Shown here piece by piece: positions 1 to 5,766 of a stretch of 5,904 nucleotides of DNA. Below the pieces are notes generated by a model. It was given only the letters and a program-made list of their open reading frames with translations, did not search any database and had not been told where the DNA came from. The DNA comes from an uncultured Eubacteriales bacterium (GTDB taxonomy: Bacteria; Bacillota_A; Clostridia; Saccharofermentanales; Saccharofermentanaceae): NCBI GenBank assembly GCA_900313405.1, contig OMQY01000256.1:1-5904 (forward strand), given 5' to 3'. How positions within the stretch are numbered: position 1 is the stretch's first letter; each line of letters opens with the position of its first letter. A program made the position numbers and the translations under genes.

Positions 1-142
1 AGGTCAGATGGTCGAGGATGTTCGTCTTGCCGTAAGCGGTAAGAAGCCCGTATATTTCTACGGAAGAATGGGCGGTAACCTTCCCACACAGAAGGAGATC
101 CTTGACAGAATAGTAGCTATTCACGAAGGGAGGGAAGTCTGA
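1..142 (+). CDS. vorB: 2-oxoacid:ferredoxin oxidoreductase alpha subunit, VorB-like (3' end only)
   Basis: Only the last 46 codons are in the window (frame starting at base 2, TGA at 140-142); the gene enters from the left edge. The visible tail contains [11 protein letters not shown], then [13 protein letters not shown] and NLPT, which is the typical C-terminal end of the alpha subunit (pyrimidine-binding and transketolase C-terminal region) of ketoisovalerate-type ferredoxin oxidoreductases. The complex converts branched-chain 2-oxoacids and CoA to acyl-CoA and CO2 in the cytoplasm while reducing ferredoxin. The stop overlaps the next start by one base (TGATG), so translation of the alpha and beta subunits is probably coupled. 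A 2-oxoglutarate-type (KorA) assignment cannot be excluded from the tail alone. The small ferredoxin-like delta subunit, if present, would lie upstream of the window. Confidence 0.85.
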   Translation, partial: GQMVEDVRLAVSGKKPVYFYGRMGGNLPTQKEILDRIVAIHEGREV

Positions 143-924
143 TGGCTGTTGTTTTCGAGAAGACAAAGGGTCTTACGGATAAGCCCTTTCACTATTGCCC
201 CGGATGCCATCATGGTATCATCCACAGGATAATCGCCGAGTCTATGGTGGAGATGGGAATCCTGGAAGATACTGTATCTGTTGCTTCCGTCGGTTGTACA
301 TATAACAGTTATGAGTATTTTGCCTGTGATGCGGTTCAGGCTGCTCACGGACGCGCACCGGCTGTTGCTACGGGAATCAAGAGAACGCTCAAGGATAAGA
401 TCGTATTTACTTATCAGGGCGATGGAGATCTGGCTTCCATCGGTACGGCCGAGATCATCCACGCTGCCGCAAGAGGCGAGAAGATCACGGCTTTCTTCGT
501 AAATAATGCCGTTTACGGTATGACGAGCGGTCAGATGGCACCTACTACGCTCTTGGGTCAGGTAACGACTACATCACCTTTCGGTAGAGATGCTTCTTAC
601 CAGGGTTATCCCATTAATGTAAGTGAGCTTATCTCCCAGCTTACGGGCGCAGCTTATGTCGAGCGTGTCTGCCTTACTGACTTCAAAAATATTCAGAATG
701 CCAAGAAGGCAGTTCAGAATGCTTTCAAGGTTCAGCAGGCAGGCCTCGGATTCTCTATGGTAGAGTTCCTGTCCACTTGTCCCACCAACTGGGGCAAGGA
801 GCCTATCGAGGCTATGGATTGGCTCAAAGAGAAGATGATCCCTCAGTATCCTCTCGGATGCTTCAAGGGTCAGGATATCGACTTTAAGAATCTCGGCCGA
901 TCAGATGCGGAGGTGAAGTCATGA
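142..924 (+). CDS. vorA: 2-oxoacid:ferredoxin oxidoreductase beta subunit (TPP-binding), VorA-like
   Basis: This 260-residue protein is the thiamine-pyrophosphate-binding beta subunit of a 2-oxoacid:ferredoxin oxidoreductase. The TPP/Mg motif is complete: GDGD starts at residue 93 and the closing NN is at 121-122. Cysteines C19 and C22 (CPGC), C52 (SVGC) and C213 (STCPTNWG) match the four positions that hold the [4Fe-4S] cluster in archaeal two-subunit homologues such as the Sulfolobus enzyme, so a cluster next to TPP is expected. Residues 125-147, from YGMTSGQ through TTTSPFG, follow the family pattern. Start ATG 142 has a GGAGGG ribosome binding site at 129-134 and overlaps the vorB stop by one base. 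The stop overlaps the next gene by four bases. Substrate choice (branched-chain 2-oxoacids rather than 2-oxoglutarate) is inferred from the VorB-like neighbour and is less certain than the family. Confidence 0.93.
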   Translation: MAVVFEKTKGLTDKPFHYCPGCHHGIIHRIIAESMVEMGILEDTVSVASVGCTYNSYEYFACDAVQAAHGRAPAVATGIKRTLKDKIVFTYQGDGDLASIGTAEIIHAAARGEKITAFFVNNAVYGMTSGQMAPTTLLGQVTTTSPFGRDASYQGYPINVSELISQLTGAAYVERVCLTDFKNIQNAKKAVQNAFKVQQAGLGFSMVEFLSTCPTNWGKEPIEAMDWLKEKMIPQYPLGCFKGQDIDFKNLGRSDAEVKS

Positions 925-1460
925 TAGATTTTTCTATTATCCTCGCAGGATTTGGCGGACAGGGTATCCTTTCTGCCGGTAAGTTTGCAGCAGAGGCTGC
1001 GCTTCATGAAGGCAAGGAAGTCTCATGGTTCCCTTCATACGGACCTGAGATGAGAGGCGGTACGGCAAATTGTTCAGTTGTCATCTCTGAGGAGGCTATC
1101 GGCTCTCCGGCAATTAAGCATGCGGACGTTGTTATCTGTCTAAACCAGCCCTCCGCAGAGAAGTTCGAGCCTTCCATCAAGCCCGGCGGAATCCTTATTA
1201 CGGATTCTTCGCTCTTCGAGTATGCTCCATCCCGTGATGACATCAAGTTCATTCCCATGAACGCTTCTTCGATTGCATCGGAGCTTGGCAGCATGGCATT
1301 TGCTACGATCACTATGCTCGGATGTCTGTCAGCGGCAACGGGATGCTTCAGCAGAGCTTCTTTCGAGTCGGCTCTCTATGAGATCCTTCCCGAGAGACGT
1401 CACAAGCTGATACCGGGTAATCTTCAGGCCTTCGATAAGGGCGCGGAGTTCGCCAAGTAA
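921..1460 (+). CDS. vorC: 2-oxoacid:ferredoxin oxidoreductase gamma subunit, VorC-like
   Basis: This 179-residue protein is the gamma subunit (pyruvate/ketoisovalerate oxidoreductase catalytic domain, PorC/KorC/VorC family). GFGGQG at residues 10-15 is the family's N-terminal glycine-rich motif, and SYGPEMRGGTANC at 39-51 is the equally conserved second motif; in structures of related enzymes this domain helps bind CoA and the cofactor region. The length is normal for a free-standing gamma subunit. Start ATG 921 forms an ATGA overlap with the vorA stop (922-924), and a GGAGGTG ribosome binding site lies inside vorA at 909-915. It is the last gene of the unit: the TAA at 1458-1460 is followed within about 20 bases by an intrinsic terminator. 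It acts in the cytoplasm as part of the Vor complex. I see no truncation or missing motif. Confidence 0.92.
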   Translation: MIDFSIILAGFGGQGILSAGKFAAEAALHEGKEVSWFPSYGPEMRGGTANCSVVISEEAIGSPAIKHADVVICLNQPSAEKFEPSIKPGGILITDSSLFEYAPSRDDIKFIPMNASSIASELGSMAFATITMLGCLSAATGCFSRASFESALYEILPERRHKLIPGNLQAFDKGAEFAK

Positions 1461-1481
1461 TAATCGACGCTTAAAGATCAG

Positions 1482-1514
1482 GCTGCATCTTCATTCGAAG
1501 GTGCGGCTTTTTTT
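1482..1514 (+). terminator. Rho-independent terminator of the vor operon
   Basis: The left arm GCTGCATCTTC (1482-1492) pairs with GAAGGTGCGGC (1497-1507) to give an 11-bp stem containing two G-U pairs and an ATTC tetraloop. A run of seven T residues follows at 1508-1514. It lies 21 bases after the vorC stop, the expected place for the end of the oxidoreductase transcript. Confidence 0.92.
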
Positions 1515-1563
1515 GTTTGAGGCAGTCCTTCTGTTGACCCGACGACCTTTGGCGTCAGCAGAT

Positions 1564-1596
1564 CCGAATGAATACGGGTATTCGGCAGAGGTACCC
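1564..1596. repeat. Cluster of short overlapping inverted repeats upstream of dtd
   Basis: GAATAC (1570-1575), two bases, then GTATTC (1578-1583) form a perfect inverted repeat. CCGAAT (1564-1569) can instead pair with ATTCGG (1580-1585), using part of the same right arm, so the two hairpins exclude each other. GGGTA (1576-1580) can also pair with TACCC (1592-1596). The cluster lies about 20-50 bases upstream of a possible extended -10 for dtd. It could be an operator or a folded element; the sequence alone does not decide. Confidence 0.45.
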
Positions 1597-1611
1597 AAAA
1601 CGTCCTGATTG

Positions 1612-1620
1612 TGCCATAAT
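1612..1620 (+). promoter_or_regulatory. Possible extended -10 promoter for dtd
   Basis: TGC followed by CATAAT (1615-1620) fits an extended -10 element with one mismatch in the hexamer. No good -35 hexamer sits 16-18 bases upstream. A promoter is expected here because a strong terminator closes the preceding operon at 1514 and dtd begins at 1658. Transcription would start near 1627. Confidence 0.4.
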
Positions 1621-1657
1621 ACGGTGGTCAACAAGTTTTGGGGAGATATGAGTACGC

Positions 1658-2107
1658 ATGAGATTCGTGATCCAGGTAGTAGATAACTCGTCTGTCACTG
1701 TAGACGGCAAGGTCGTCGGGCAGATCGGGAAGGGTTTTATGGTCCTTATCGGAGTCGGCAAGGGCGATAATGAGCAGATAGCGGATAAGATGATCAAGAA
1801 GATGACAGGACTTCGCATTTTCAAGGATGAGAACGGTAAGACTAATCTGTCGCTTTCAGATGTGGGAGGAGAGTTGCTCTTGATCTCCCAGTTTACGCTC
1901 TATGCCGACTGCAGGCACGGCAACCGGCCTAACTTCCTTAATGCAGGTACCCCCGATGAAGCCGAGAGGCTGTATGAATATATTATCGGCAAGACAAGGG
2001 AACTCGGTTATAAGGTCGAGACGGGCGTATTCGGCGAGCACATGGATGTAAGCCTTATCAATAACGGACCGTTTACTATCATTCTCGATTCTGATGATAT
2101 GAAATAA
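1658..2107 (+). CDS. dtd: D-aminoacyl-tRNA deacylase (Dtd/DTD1)
   Basis: This 149-residue protein hydrolyses the ester bond of D-aminoacyl-tRNAs (and glycyl-tRNA-Ala) in the cytoplasm, so tRNA is recycled and D-amino acids stay out of proteins. The two family signatures are present: SQFTLYAD at residues 77-84, including catalytic-site Thr80, and NNGPFT at 135-140, which carries the Gly-Pro pair that screens chirality across the dimer interface. The length matches the family (about 145-150). ATG 1658 is the only reasonable start, since the same frame has a TGA at 1649-1651 and no start codon between. The likely ribosome binding site, GGGGAG at 1640-1645, sits 12 bases before the ATG, which is long. 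The gene stands between a terminator and a strong promoter for the next unit, so it is probably transcribed alone. Confidence 0.96.
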   Translation: MRFVIQVVDNSSVTVDGKVVGQIGKGFMVLIGVGKGDNEQIADKMIKKMTGLRIFKDENGKTNLSLSDVGGELLLISQFTLYADCRHGNRPNFLNAGTPDEAERLYEYIIGKTRELGYKVETGVFGEHMDVSLINNGPFTIILDSDDMK

Positions 2108-2129
2108 GCAAAACATGTCAGTATTTGCT

Positions 2130-2158
2130 TTGACCGAGTAAGTACAGAGTTCTATAAT
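2130..2158 (+). promoter_or_regulatory. Near-consensus sigma-A promoter of the cyclase-PHP-nagA unit
   Basis: The -35 hexamer TTGACC (2130-2135) and -10 hexamer TATAAT (2153-2158) are separated by exactly 17 bases; only one of twelve hexamer bases departs from consensus. Transcription should start near 2165. It begins 23 bases after the dtd stop, which makes the downstream genes independent of dtd. Confidence 0.88.
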
Positions 2159-2165
2159 TAGTGTA

Positions 2166-2187
2166 TCGGGGAGTGATCTGTCCCCGG
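2166..2187 (+). other. GC-rich hairpin at the very 5' end of the cyclase mRNA
   Basis: CGGGGA (2167-2172) pairs perfectly with TCCCCG (2181-2186) around an 8-base loop, and T2166/G2187 can add a wobble pair. With transcription expected to start near 2165, this stem-loop would be the first structure of the transcript, ending five bases before the GGAGG ribosome binding site. Roles in mRNA 5'-end stability or in ribosome access are possible; neither is shown. Confidence 0.6.
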
Positions 2188-2191
2188 ATGC

Positions 2192-2196
2192 GGAGG
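2192..2196 (+). promoter_or_regulatory. Ribosome binding site that fixes the cyclase start at GTG 2203
   Basis: GGAGG (2192-2196) lies six bases upstream of GTG 2203, which is ideal spacing. The longest frame would start at GTG 2161, but that codon lies upstream of the predicted transcription start and has no ribosome binding site. ATG 2188 is in frame, but it precedes this GGAGG and has no site of its own. Confidence 0.85.
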
Positions 2197-2202
2197 GGTA
2201 AA

Positions 2203-3813
2203 GTGAGAATAAAGGTATTTGTCAGAACAGACAGTATCGACACAGAAGGCCTTAAGACATTCTGTTCGACTGACTTCGGGGATTGCAATATCGAGTATGA
2301 TAGAGAACCGGGTGTTCCGGTCCCTGATAGCAGCTGTTACAATGCCGTTGTAAGTGATGATATTGAACTCCTTCGTAAACTTAAGACTTCCGATGAAGGA
2401 CTCTCTGTCGATGATACCTGTATAGGTACATTTTACAAGGTTTATGTCGGTGATACCGATGGGATAGAGCCGGATGAGGTAGATGATTTCTGGCCTGCTT
2501 CCGAGAGTCCATCCTTCAGAGAGATGAGATTCAACAGGCTGATACGTAATACCGTATGGTACTACTCGCTTCATATGTATCAGGCAGTACTTAAGACCGT
2601 TATCGACAGTGTACCTGATCTGGTATGGCTGAAGGATATGAAGGGCGCTCATATGCTCGTCAACGATGAGTTCAGCCGGACTGCTCACAAGACAAAAGAA
2701 GATATACACGGCAGAGGACACTACTATATCTGGGATATTACGCCTGAAGAGTATTCGAGCGGTGAGTATGTCTGCATGGAGTCTGAAGAGGAGACGATGA
2801 AGGCCGGGAAGACGTGCGTTTTCGATGAGCCGCTTAAGACATCTGAAGGTATGAAGCAACTTAAGACATATAAGACGCCTGTTTACGATCCGTTCGGCAA
2901 TATGTACGGTACCGTGGGATTCGCCCATGATGTCACCAATTTTACCAATATGGGACTTGAGCTTGATATCCTTGTCGAGAATATTCCTGTTCCGCTGATC
3001 CTCTGCGATATCAACATGAAGACTATCAAAGTCAATGATTCCCTAAGGGAGCTTGTCGGCATAAGCAAGGGCGAGACGGTGGATTATTCCGAATGGAAGA
3101 GCCGGCTTACTCCGGTAAACAAAAAGGGAAGAGCGTATAAGAGATCATCCGTACGTGAATATACATATGACAGGGCAGGACAGATCTACAGCCTGATAGT
3201 TACGGAGCATCCTATCGTAGACTATTTCGGCAATACAACGGGTTATTTCATTTTGATAAATGATATCTCTTTCGAGCGTAAATACGAAGAGAGCATGCTC
3301 GAAGCAGCATATACCGACGGCCTGACAGGATTGTTTAACAGAAGGTTCTTCTATGAATATATCAAGGACATGGCATCGGAAGAGATGACTCTGCTCTATA
3401 TGGATCTTGACCGATTCAAGTTCATCAATGACAATTACGGACATGCCAGGGGCGATGAAGTCCTTATCAAGACTGCCGACATCATAAGAAATGCGTTCCC
3501 GGGAGCGATCAATGCACGCCTGGGCGGCGACGAGTTCGCTACGATAATCAAAGGTAATGCCGATGACGAACTGATAGAGAGCAGATGCAGGGAGATCGAC
3601 GAGAATATCAGATCGCTCGTAAGGAGCAACGGGCCCGGACTTACGATCAGTATCGGTATCGCAAGGACTTCGGGAACAGATAATGTGGATGAATTCATTC
3701 ATGAAGGCGACAGCCGTATGTATGAGATCAAAAAGATCCATCACGAAGAAGCAGACAGGTTCATTGCTGAATCTGATCCTGATAGATCAGGGGAGGATCG
3801 TAAGAGGCGATGA
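2203..3813 (+). CDS. Soluble PAS-PAS-GGDEF diguanylate cyclase
   Basis: With GTG 2203 as start the protein has 536 residues. It makes c-di-GMP from two GTP. Residues 1-115 form an unassigned region with alternating beta/alpha character (for example YNAVVSDD near 46-53) that might be a degenerate receiver-like domain. A PAS domain spans about 128-246 (IDSVPDLVWLKDMKG, HYYIWDITPEEY, VGFAHDVTN) and a second, more diverged one about 254-358. The cyclase domain runs from about 367 to 516: DGLTGLFNRR at 372-381, the metal/GTP segment MDLDRFKFINDNYGH at 400-414, an intact GGDEF at 441-445 and LTISIGIA at 480-487, so it should be active. The usual inhibitory I-site RxxD, five residues before GGDEF, is replaced by FPGA. 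No membrane segment or signal peptide is visible, so it is a cytosolic sensor. It heads a three-gene unit and overlaps the next gene by four bases. The sensed signal is unknown. Confidence 0.93.
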   Translation: MRIKVFVRTDSIDTEGLKTFCSTDFGDCNIEYDREPGVPVPDSSCYNAVVSDDIELLRKLKTSDEGLSVDDTCIGTFYKVYVGDTDGIEPDEVDDFWPASESPSFREMRFNRLIRNTVWYYSLHMYQAVLKTVIDSVPDLVWLKDMKGAHMLVNDEFSRTAHKTKEDIHGRGHYYIWDITPEEYSSGEYVCMESEEETMKAGKTCVFDEPLKTSEGMKQLKTYKTPVYDPFGNMYGTVGFAHDVTNFTNMGLELDILVENIPVPLILCDINMKTIKVNDSLRELVGISKGETVDYSEWKSRLTPVNKKGRAYKRSSVREYTYDRAGQIYSLIVTEHPIVDYFGNTTGYFILINDISFERKYEESMLEAAYTDGLTGLFNRRFFYEYIKDMASEEMTLLYMDLDRFKFINDNYGHARGDEVLIKTADIIRNAFPGAINARLGGDEFATIIKGNADDELIESRCREIDENIRSLVRSNGPGLTISIGIARTSGTDNVDEFIHEGDSRMYEIKKIHHEEADRFIAESDPDRSGEDRKRR

Positions 3814-4508
3814 GAAGCGATAATACCGGATTCAGGCTCGAGACACATCTTCATACAAGCGAGGGATCTGCATGTGCAGATCTTGATGCAGTGTCCCAGG
3901 TCAGGCAGTATAAGGAAGCCGGATATGACGGCGTTATCGTTACTGACCATTTTGTAACCGGCAACAGTGCCGTCGACAGGATCCTTCCTTGGCGGCAGCA
4001 GATGAAGGATCAGTTCGAGGGATACAGGAAAGCAGCCGAGGAAGGTAAGAAGATCGGGCTTAAGGTCTTCTGCGGCATAGAGTTCGGATATCACGGAACG
4101 GAGTTTGTTGTTATCGGATTAGATGACGAGTGGTTTGCCGATCATTCCCGTATACTTAATATGAGACCTGAGGACTCGCTGACGCTCTTCCGTAAAGCGG
4201 GTGCTGCGATCATTCATGCTCATCCGTTCAGACAGGCATCTTATATCAGTAAGGTGCGTCTGTATCCTGACTATGTTGATGCAGTTGAGATATACAATCA
4301 TCAGAATAAGCCTGAATGGGATGACAGAGCGGAGAAATACGCCCGGATGTCTAATCTTCCCGTTACATCCGGATCAGACTGCCATCGCTTGGGAGAGATC
4401 GGCGGAGGGATCATTCTTGATCGGGCACCTGAAGACGAGAAGGATCTGATATCGATCATAAAGAGCGGCAAAGGCTGGACGCTTATCAGGAGACGGGACG
4501 AATGGTAA
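3810..4508 (+). CDS. PHP-domain metal-dependent phosphoesterase family protein
   Basis: This 232-residue protein belongs to the PHP family (polymerase and histidinol phosphatase-like, COG0613 type), a (beta/alpha)7 metal-dependent phosphoesterase fold. The expected metal ligands are all present: HLHT (H13, H15), TDH (D46, H47), GIEF (E91), HAHP (H136, H138) and SDCH (D190, H192). It is a stand-alone PHP protein that resembles clostridial proteins of about 230-250 residues beginning with an ETHLHTSEGSAC-like motif. The substrate is unknown; related enzymes act on histidinol phosphate, nucleotide phosphates or small phosphodiesters. Start ATG 3810 makes an ATGA overlap with the cyclase stop, and the end overlaps nagA by seven bases, so the three proteins are probably produced together. 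The nearest strong Shine-Dalgarno sequence (GGGAGG, 3791-3796) is 13 bases away, which suggests translation by coupling. A role tied to c-di-GMP or amino-sugar phosphates would be inference from position only. Confidence 0.9.
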   Translation: MRSDNTGFRLETHLHTSEGSACADLDAVSQVRQYKEAGYDGVIVTDHFVTGNSAVDRILPWRQQMKDQFEGYRKAAEEGKKIGLKVFCGIEFGYHGTEFVVIGLDDEWFADHSRILNMRPEDSLTLFRKAGAAIIHAHPFRQASYISKVRLYPDYVDAVEIYNHQNKPEWDDRAEKYARMSNLPVTSGSDCHRLGEIGGGIILDRAPEDEKDLISIIKSGKGWTLIRRRDEW

Positions 4509-5659
4509 TCCGCAACGGTACCGTTATCGAACCGGGAAAAGGCGAGAGGATCGCTGATGTCTTTATTGATGACGAGACCGGTATCGTTACCGATGTCCCT
4601 TGTGGCGGAGAGGTAATTGACGCGACCGGAATGTATGTTACCCCGGGATTCATCGATACTCATATTCACGGCTCATTCGGCGCGGATACGTCTGACGGTT
4701 CGCTCGAAAAGATCATAACCATGTGCGAGCGCCTGCCCGAATTCGGCGTGGCTGCTTTTTGCCCCACTACCATGACCGAAAGCGAATCCGTGATCGATTC
4801 GGCTCTACACGCTGTCAGTGAGGCGCGGAAACTGCCCGGAAGGGGAGGTGCACTGATACTCGGAGTTCACCTCGAAGGGCCTTTTATGAGCCCCGAGATG
4901 GCTGGCGTGCAGGATGCGGCAAGCTGTATATCTCCGGCGGATGCAGCCCCTGTCATCGATCGGTTCGAGAGCAGATATCCGGGGCTGATAAGGATAATAG
5001 ATGTGGCTCCGGAGCTTGAAGGCGGGATCGATCTTATCCGCCTGATGGCTGATCGCTATGTCATGTCTCTGGCTCATACATCCGCCGGCTACGACAAAGC
5101 CATCGAAGCATTTGACGCGGGTGCAACATCCGTGACGCATATTCTCAATGCCATGAATGCCATGGGTAAACGCTCTCCGGGAGTTCCGGGAGCCGTTTTC
5201 GATCGTAATGACGTGTTCGTCGAGATGATCTGTGACGGCATCCATATCGCTCCGCCCATTATCCGCATGATGTTTAAGATGATCCCCGAAGACCGTATGA
5301 TAGTAGTCTCCGATGCTATGAGAGGTGCCGGAATGCCTGACGGTATCTATAAGCTCGCAGAAGCCGATGTCGAAGTGCGGGGCGGAAGAACATATTACGG
5401 GCCGGAGGGCGGTCTTGCCGGATCAGTCACCAATCTGGCTCAGGAGGCCGCACGGCTTTATTCTTATGGTATAGATCGGGAAACGATCATAAAGGCAATG
5501 ACTGTTAATCCTTTGCGAAGGCTCGGTATAGATCCCTGTGAGACAGGGCTTGGAACGCTTATGCCGGGCAAAGCCCGAAGCGTCAATATACTTGATGATG
5601 AGCTGCATCTTGTCGTTTCTGCAGTTGACGGAGTCCTCAGGCAAGCTTTCCGTGAATAA
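4502..5659 (+). CDS. nagA: N-acetylglucosamine-6-phosphate deacetylase (NagA)
   Basis: This 385-residue amidohydrolase deacetylates GlcNAc-6-phosphate to glucosamine-6-phosphate in the cytoplasm, at the junction of amino-sugar catabolism, wall recycling and UDP-GlcNAc synthesis. Motifs in order: PGFIDTHIHG (metal ligands H54, H56), HLEGPF (E125), SLAHTSAGY (H192), VTHILNAMNA (H213), CDGIHI (D245, H248, substrate region) and VVSDAMRGAG with the catalytic Asp at 271. The HxH pair suggests a two-metal centre as in Bacillus NagA, unlike E. coli NagA, which lacks it. Length is normal. ATG 4502 overlaps the PHP gene by seven bases, with AGGAG at 4488-4492 as ribosome binding site. No nagB (glucosamine-6-phosphate deaminase) is adjacent. 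NagA ends the unit that starts at the 2130 promoter. Confidence 0.95.
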   Translation: MVIRNGTVIEPGKGERIADVFIDDETGIVTDVPCGGEVIDATGMYVTPGFIDTHIHGSFGADTSDGSLEKIITMCERLPEFGVAAFCPTTMTESESVIDSALHAVSEARKLPGRGGALILGVHLEGPFMSPEMAGVQDAASCISPADAAPVIDRFESRYPGLIRIIDVAPELEGGIDLIRLMADRYVMSLAHTSAGYDKAIEAFDAGATSVTHILNAMNAMGKRSPGVPGAVFDRNDVFVEMICDGIHIAPPIIRMMFKMIPEDRMIVVSDAMRGAGMPDGIYKLAEADVEVRGGRTYYGPEGGLAGSVTNLAQEAARLYSYGIDRETIIKAMTVNPLRRLGIDPCETGLGTLMPGKARSVNILDDELHLVVSAVDGVLRQAFRE

Positions 5660-5679
5660 CCTTATTTTTCACGAGTTTT
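5651..5679 (+). terminator. Weak candidate terminator after nagA
   Basis: CGTGAA (5651-5656) pairs with TTCACG (5668-5673) and is followed closely by TTTT (5676-5679). The stem has only six pairs, the T-run is short, and the nagA stop codon lies in the loop, so termination may be partial and read-through into the next gene is possible. Confidence 0.3.
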
Positions 5680-5711
5680 GCTTAAAGCCGTCTTATTATA
5701 ATATTTATATA

Positions 5712-5721
5712 GCCATATGGC
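5712..5721. promoter_or_regulatory. Perfect palindrome GCCATATGGC, candidate operator
   Basis: GCCATATGGC is a perfect 10-bp palindrome lying nine bases upstream of the predicted -10 hexamer, in the spacer between -10 and -35. It is the only GC-containing symmetric block in an AT-rich stretch. A repressor site is a reasonable guess; no regulator is encoded nearby in the window. Confidence 0.35.
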
Positions 5722-5727
5722 ATATTA

Positions 5728-5736
5728 TGTTATAAT
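5728..5736 (+). promoter_or_regulatory. Extended -10 promoter for the last gene
   Basis: TGT followed by TATAAT (5731-5736) is a perfect extended -10 element in an AT-rich region. The matching -35 position (5708-5713) is poor, which is common when TGn is present. Transcription should start near 5743, giving a leader of about 24 bases. A second TATAAT at 5697-5702 has no well-spaced -35. Confidence 0.65.
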
Positions 5737-5766
5737 TATAGACAGACTAAGAGGCGGAGGTCCCAG

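Noticed and set aside
1534..1539. TTGACC as a -35 element for dtd
   Set aside because: At 16-18 bases downstream there is only AGCAGA-like sequence and no -10 match.
2106..2130. Hairpin AAGCAAA/TTTGCTT directly after the dtd stop, as a terminator
   Set aside because: The stem is AT-rich with an 11-base loop and has no following T-run; its right arm runs into the next promoter's -35. Partial termination is possible but not supported.
2249..2868. Recurring CTTAAGAC in the cyclase gene as a possible repeat element
   Set aside because: Most copies are the Leu-Lys-Thr or similar codons CTT AAG AC in frame, at irregular spacing; this is codon preference.
2158..2928. Long open frame on the minus strand opposite the cyclase gene (256 codons)
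   Set aside because: It is antisense to a gene with unmistakable PAS and GGDEF motifs, has no recognisable domain and its composition looks like a mirrored coding strand.
3145..3744. Open frame of 199 codons on the minus strand opposite the GGDEF domain
   Set aside because: It is a shadow of the conserved GGDEF coding sequence, without ribosome binding site or family motif.
4886..4914. NagA has GVQ where E. coli NagA has GTH after the EGPF motif, as a sign of altered specificity
   Set aside because: To my knowledge Gln at this position is common in Firmicute-type NagA proteins, and all metal and catalytic residues are present.
5538..5735. Forward open frame of 65 codons overlapping the nagA end
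   Set aside because: It is out of frame with nagA, mostly inside it, has no ribosome binding site, and its tail is AT-rich promoter sequence.
5660..5766. A c-di-AMP or c-di-GMP riboswitch before the last gene
   Set aside because: The predicted leader is only about 24 bases, and no riboswitch core is recognisable in the gap.
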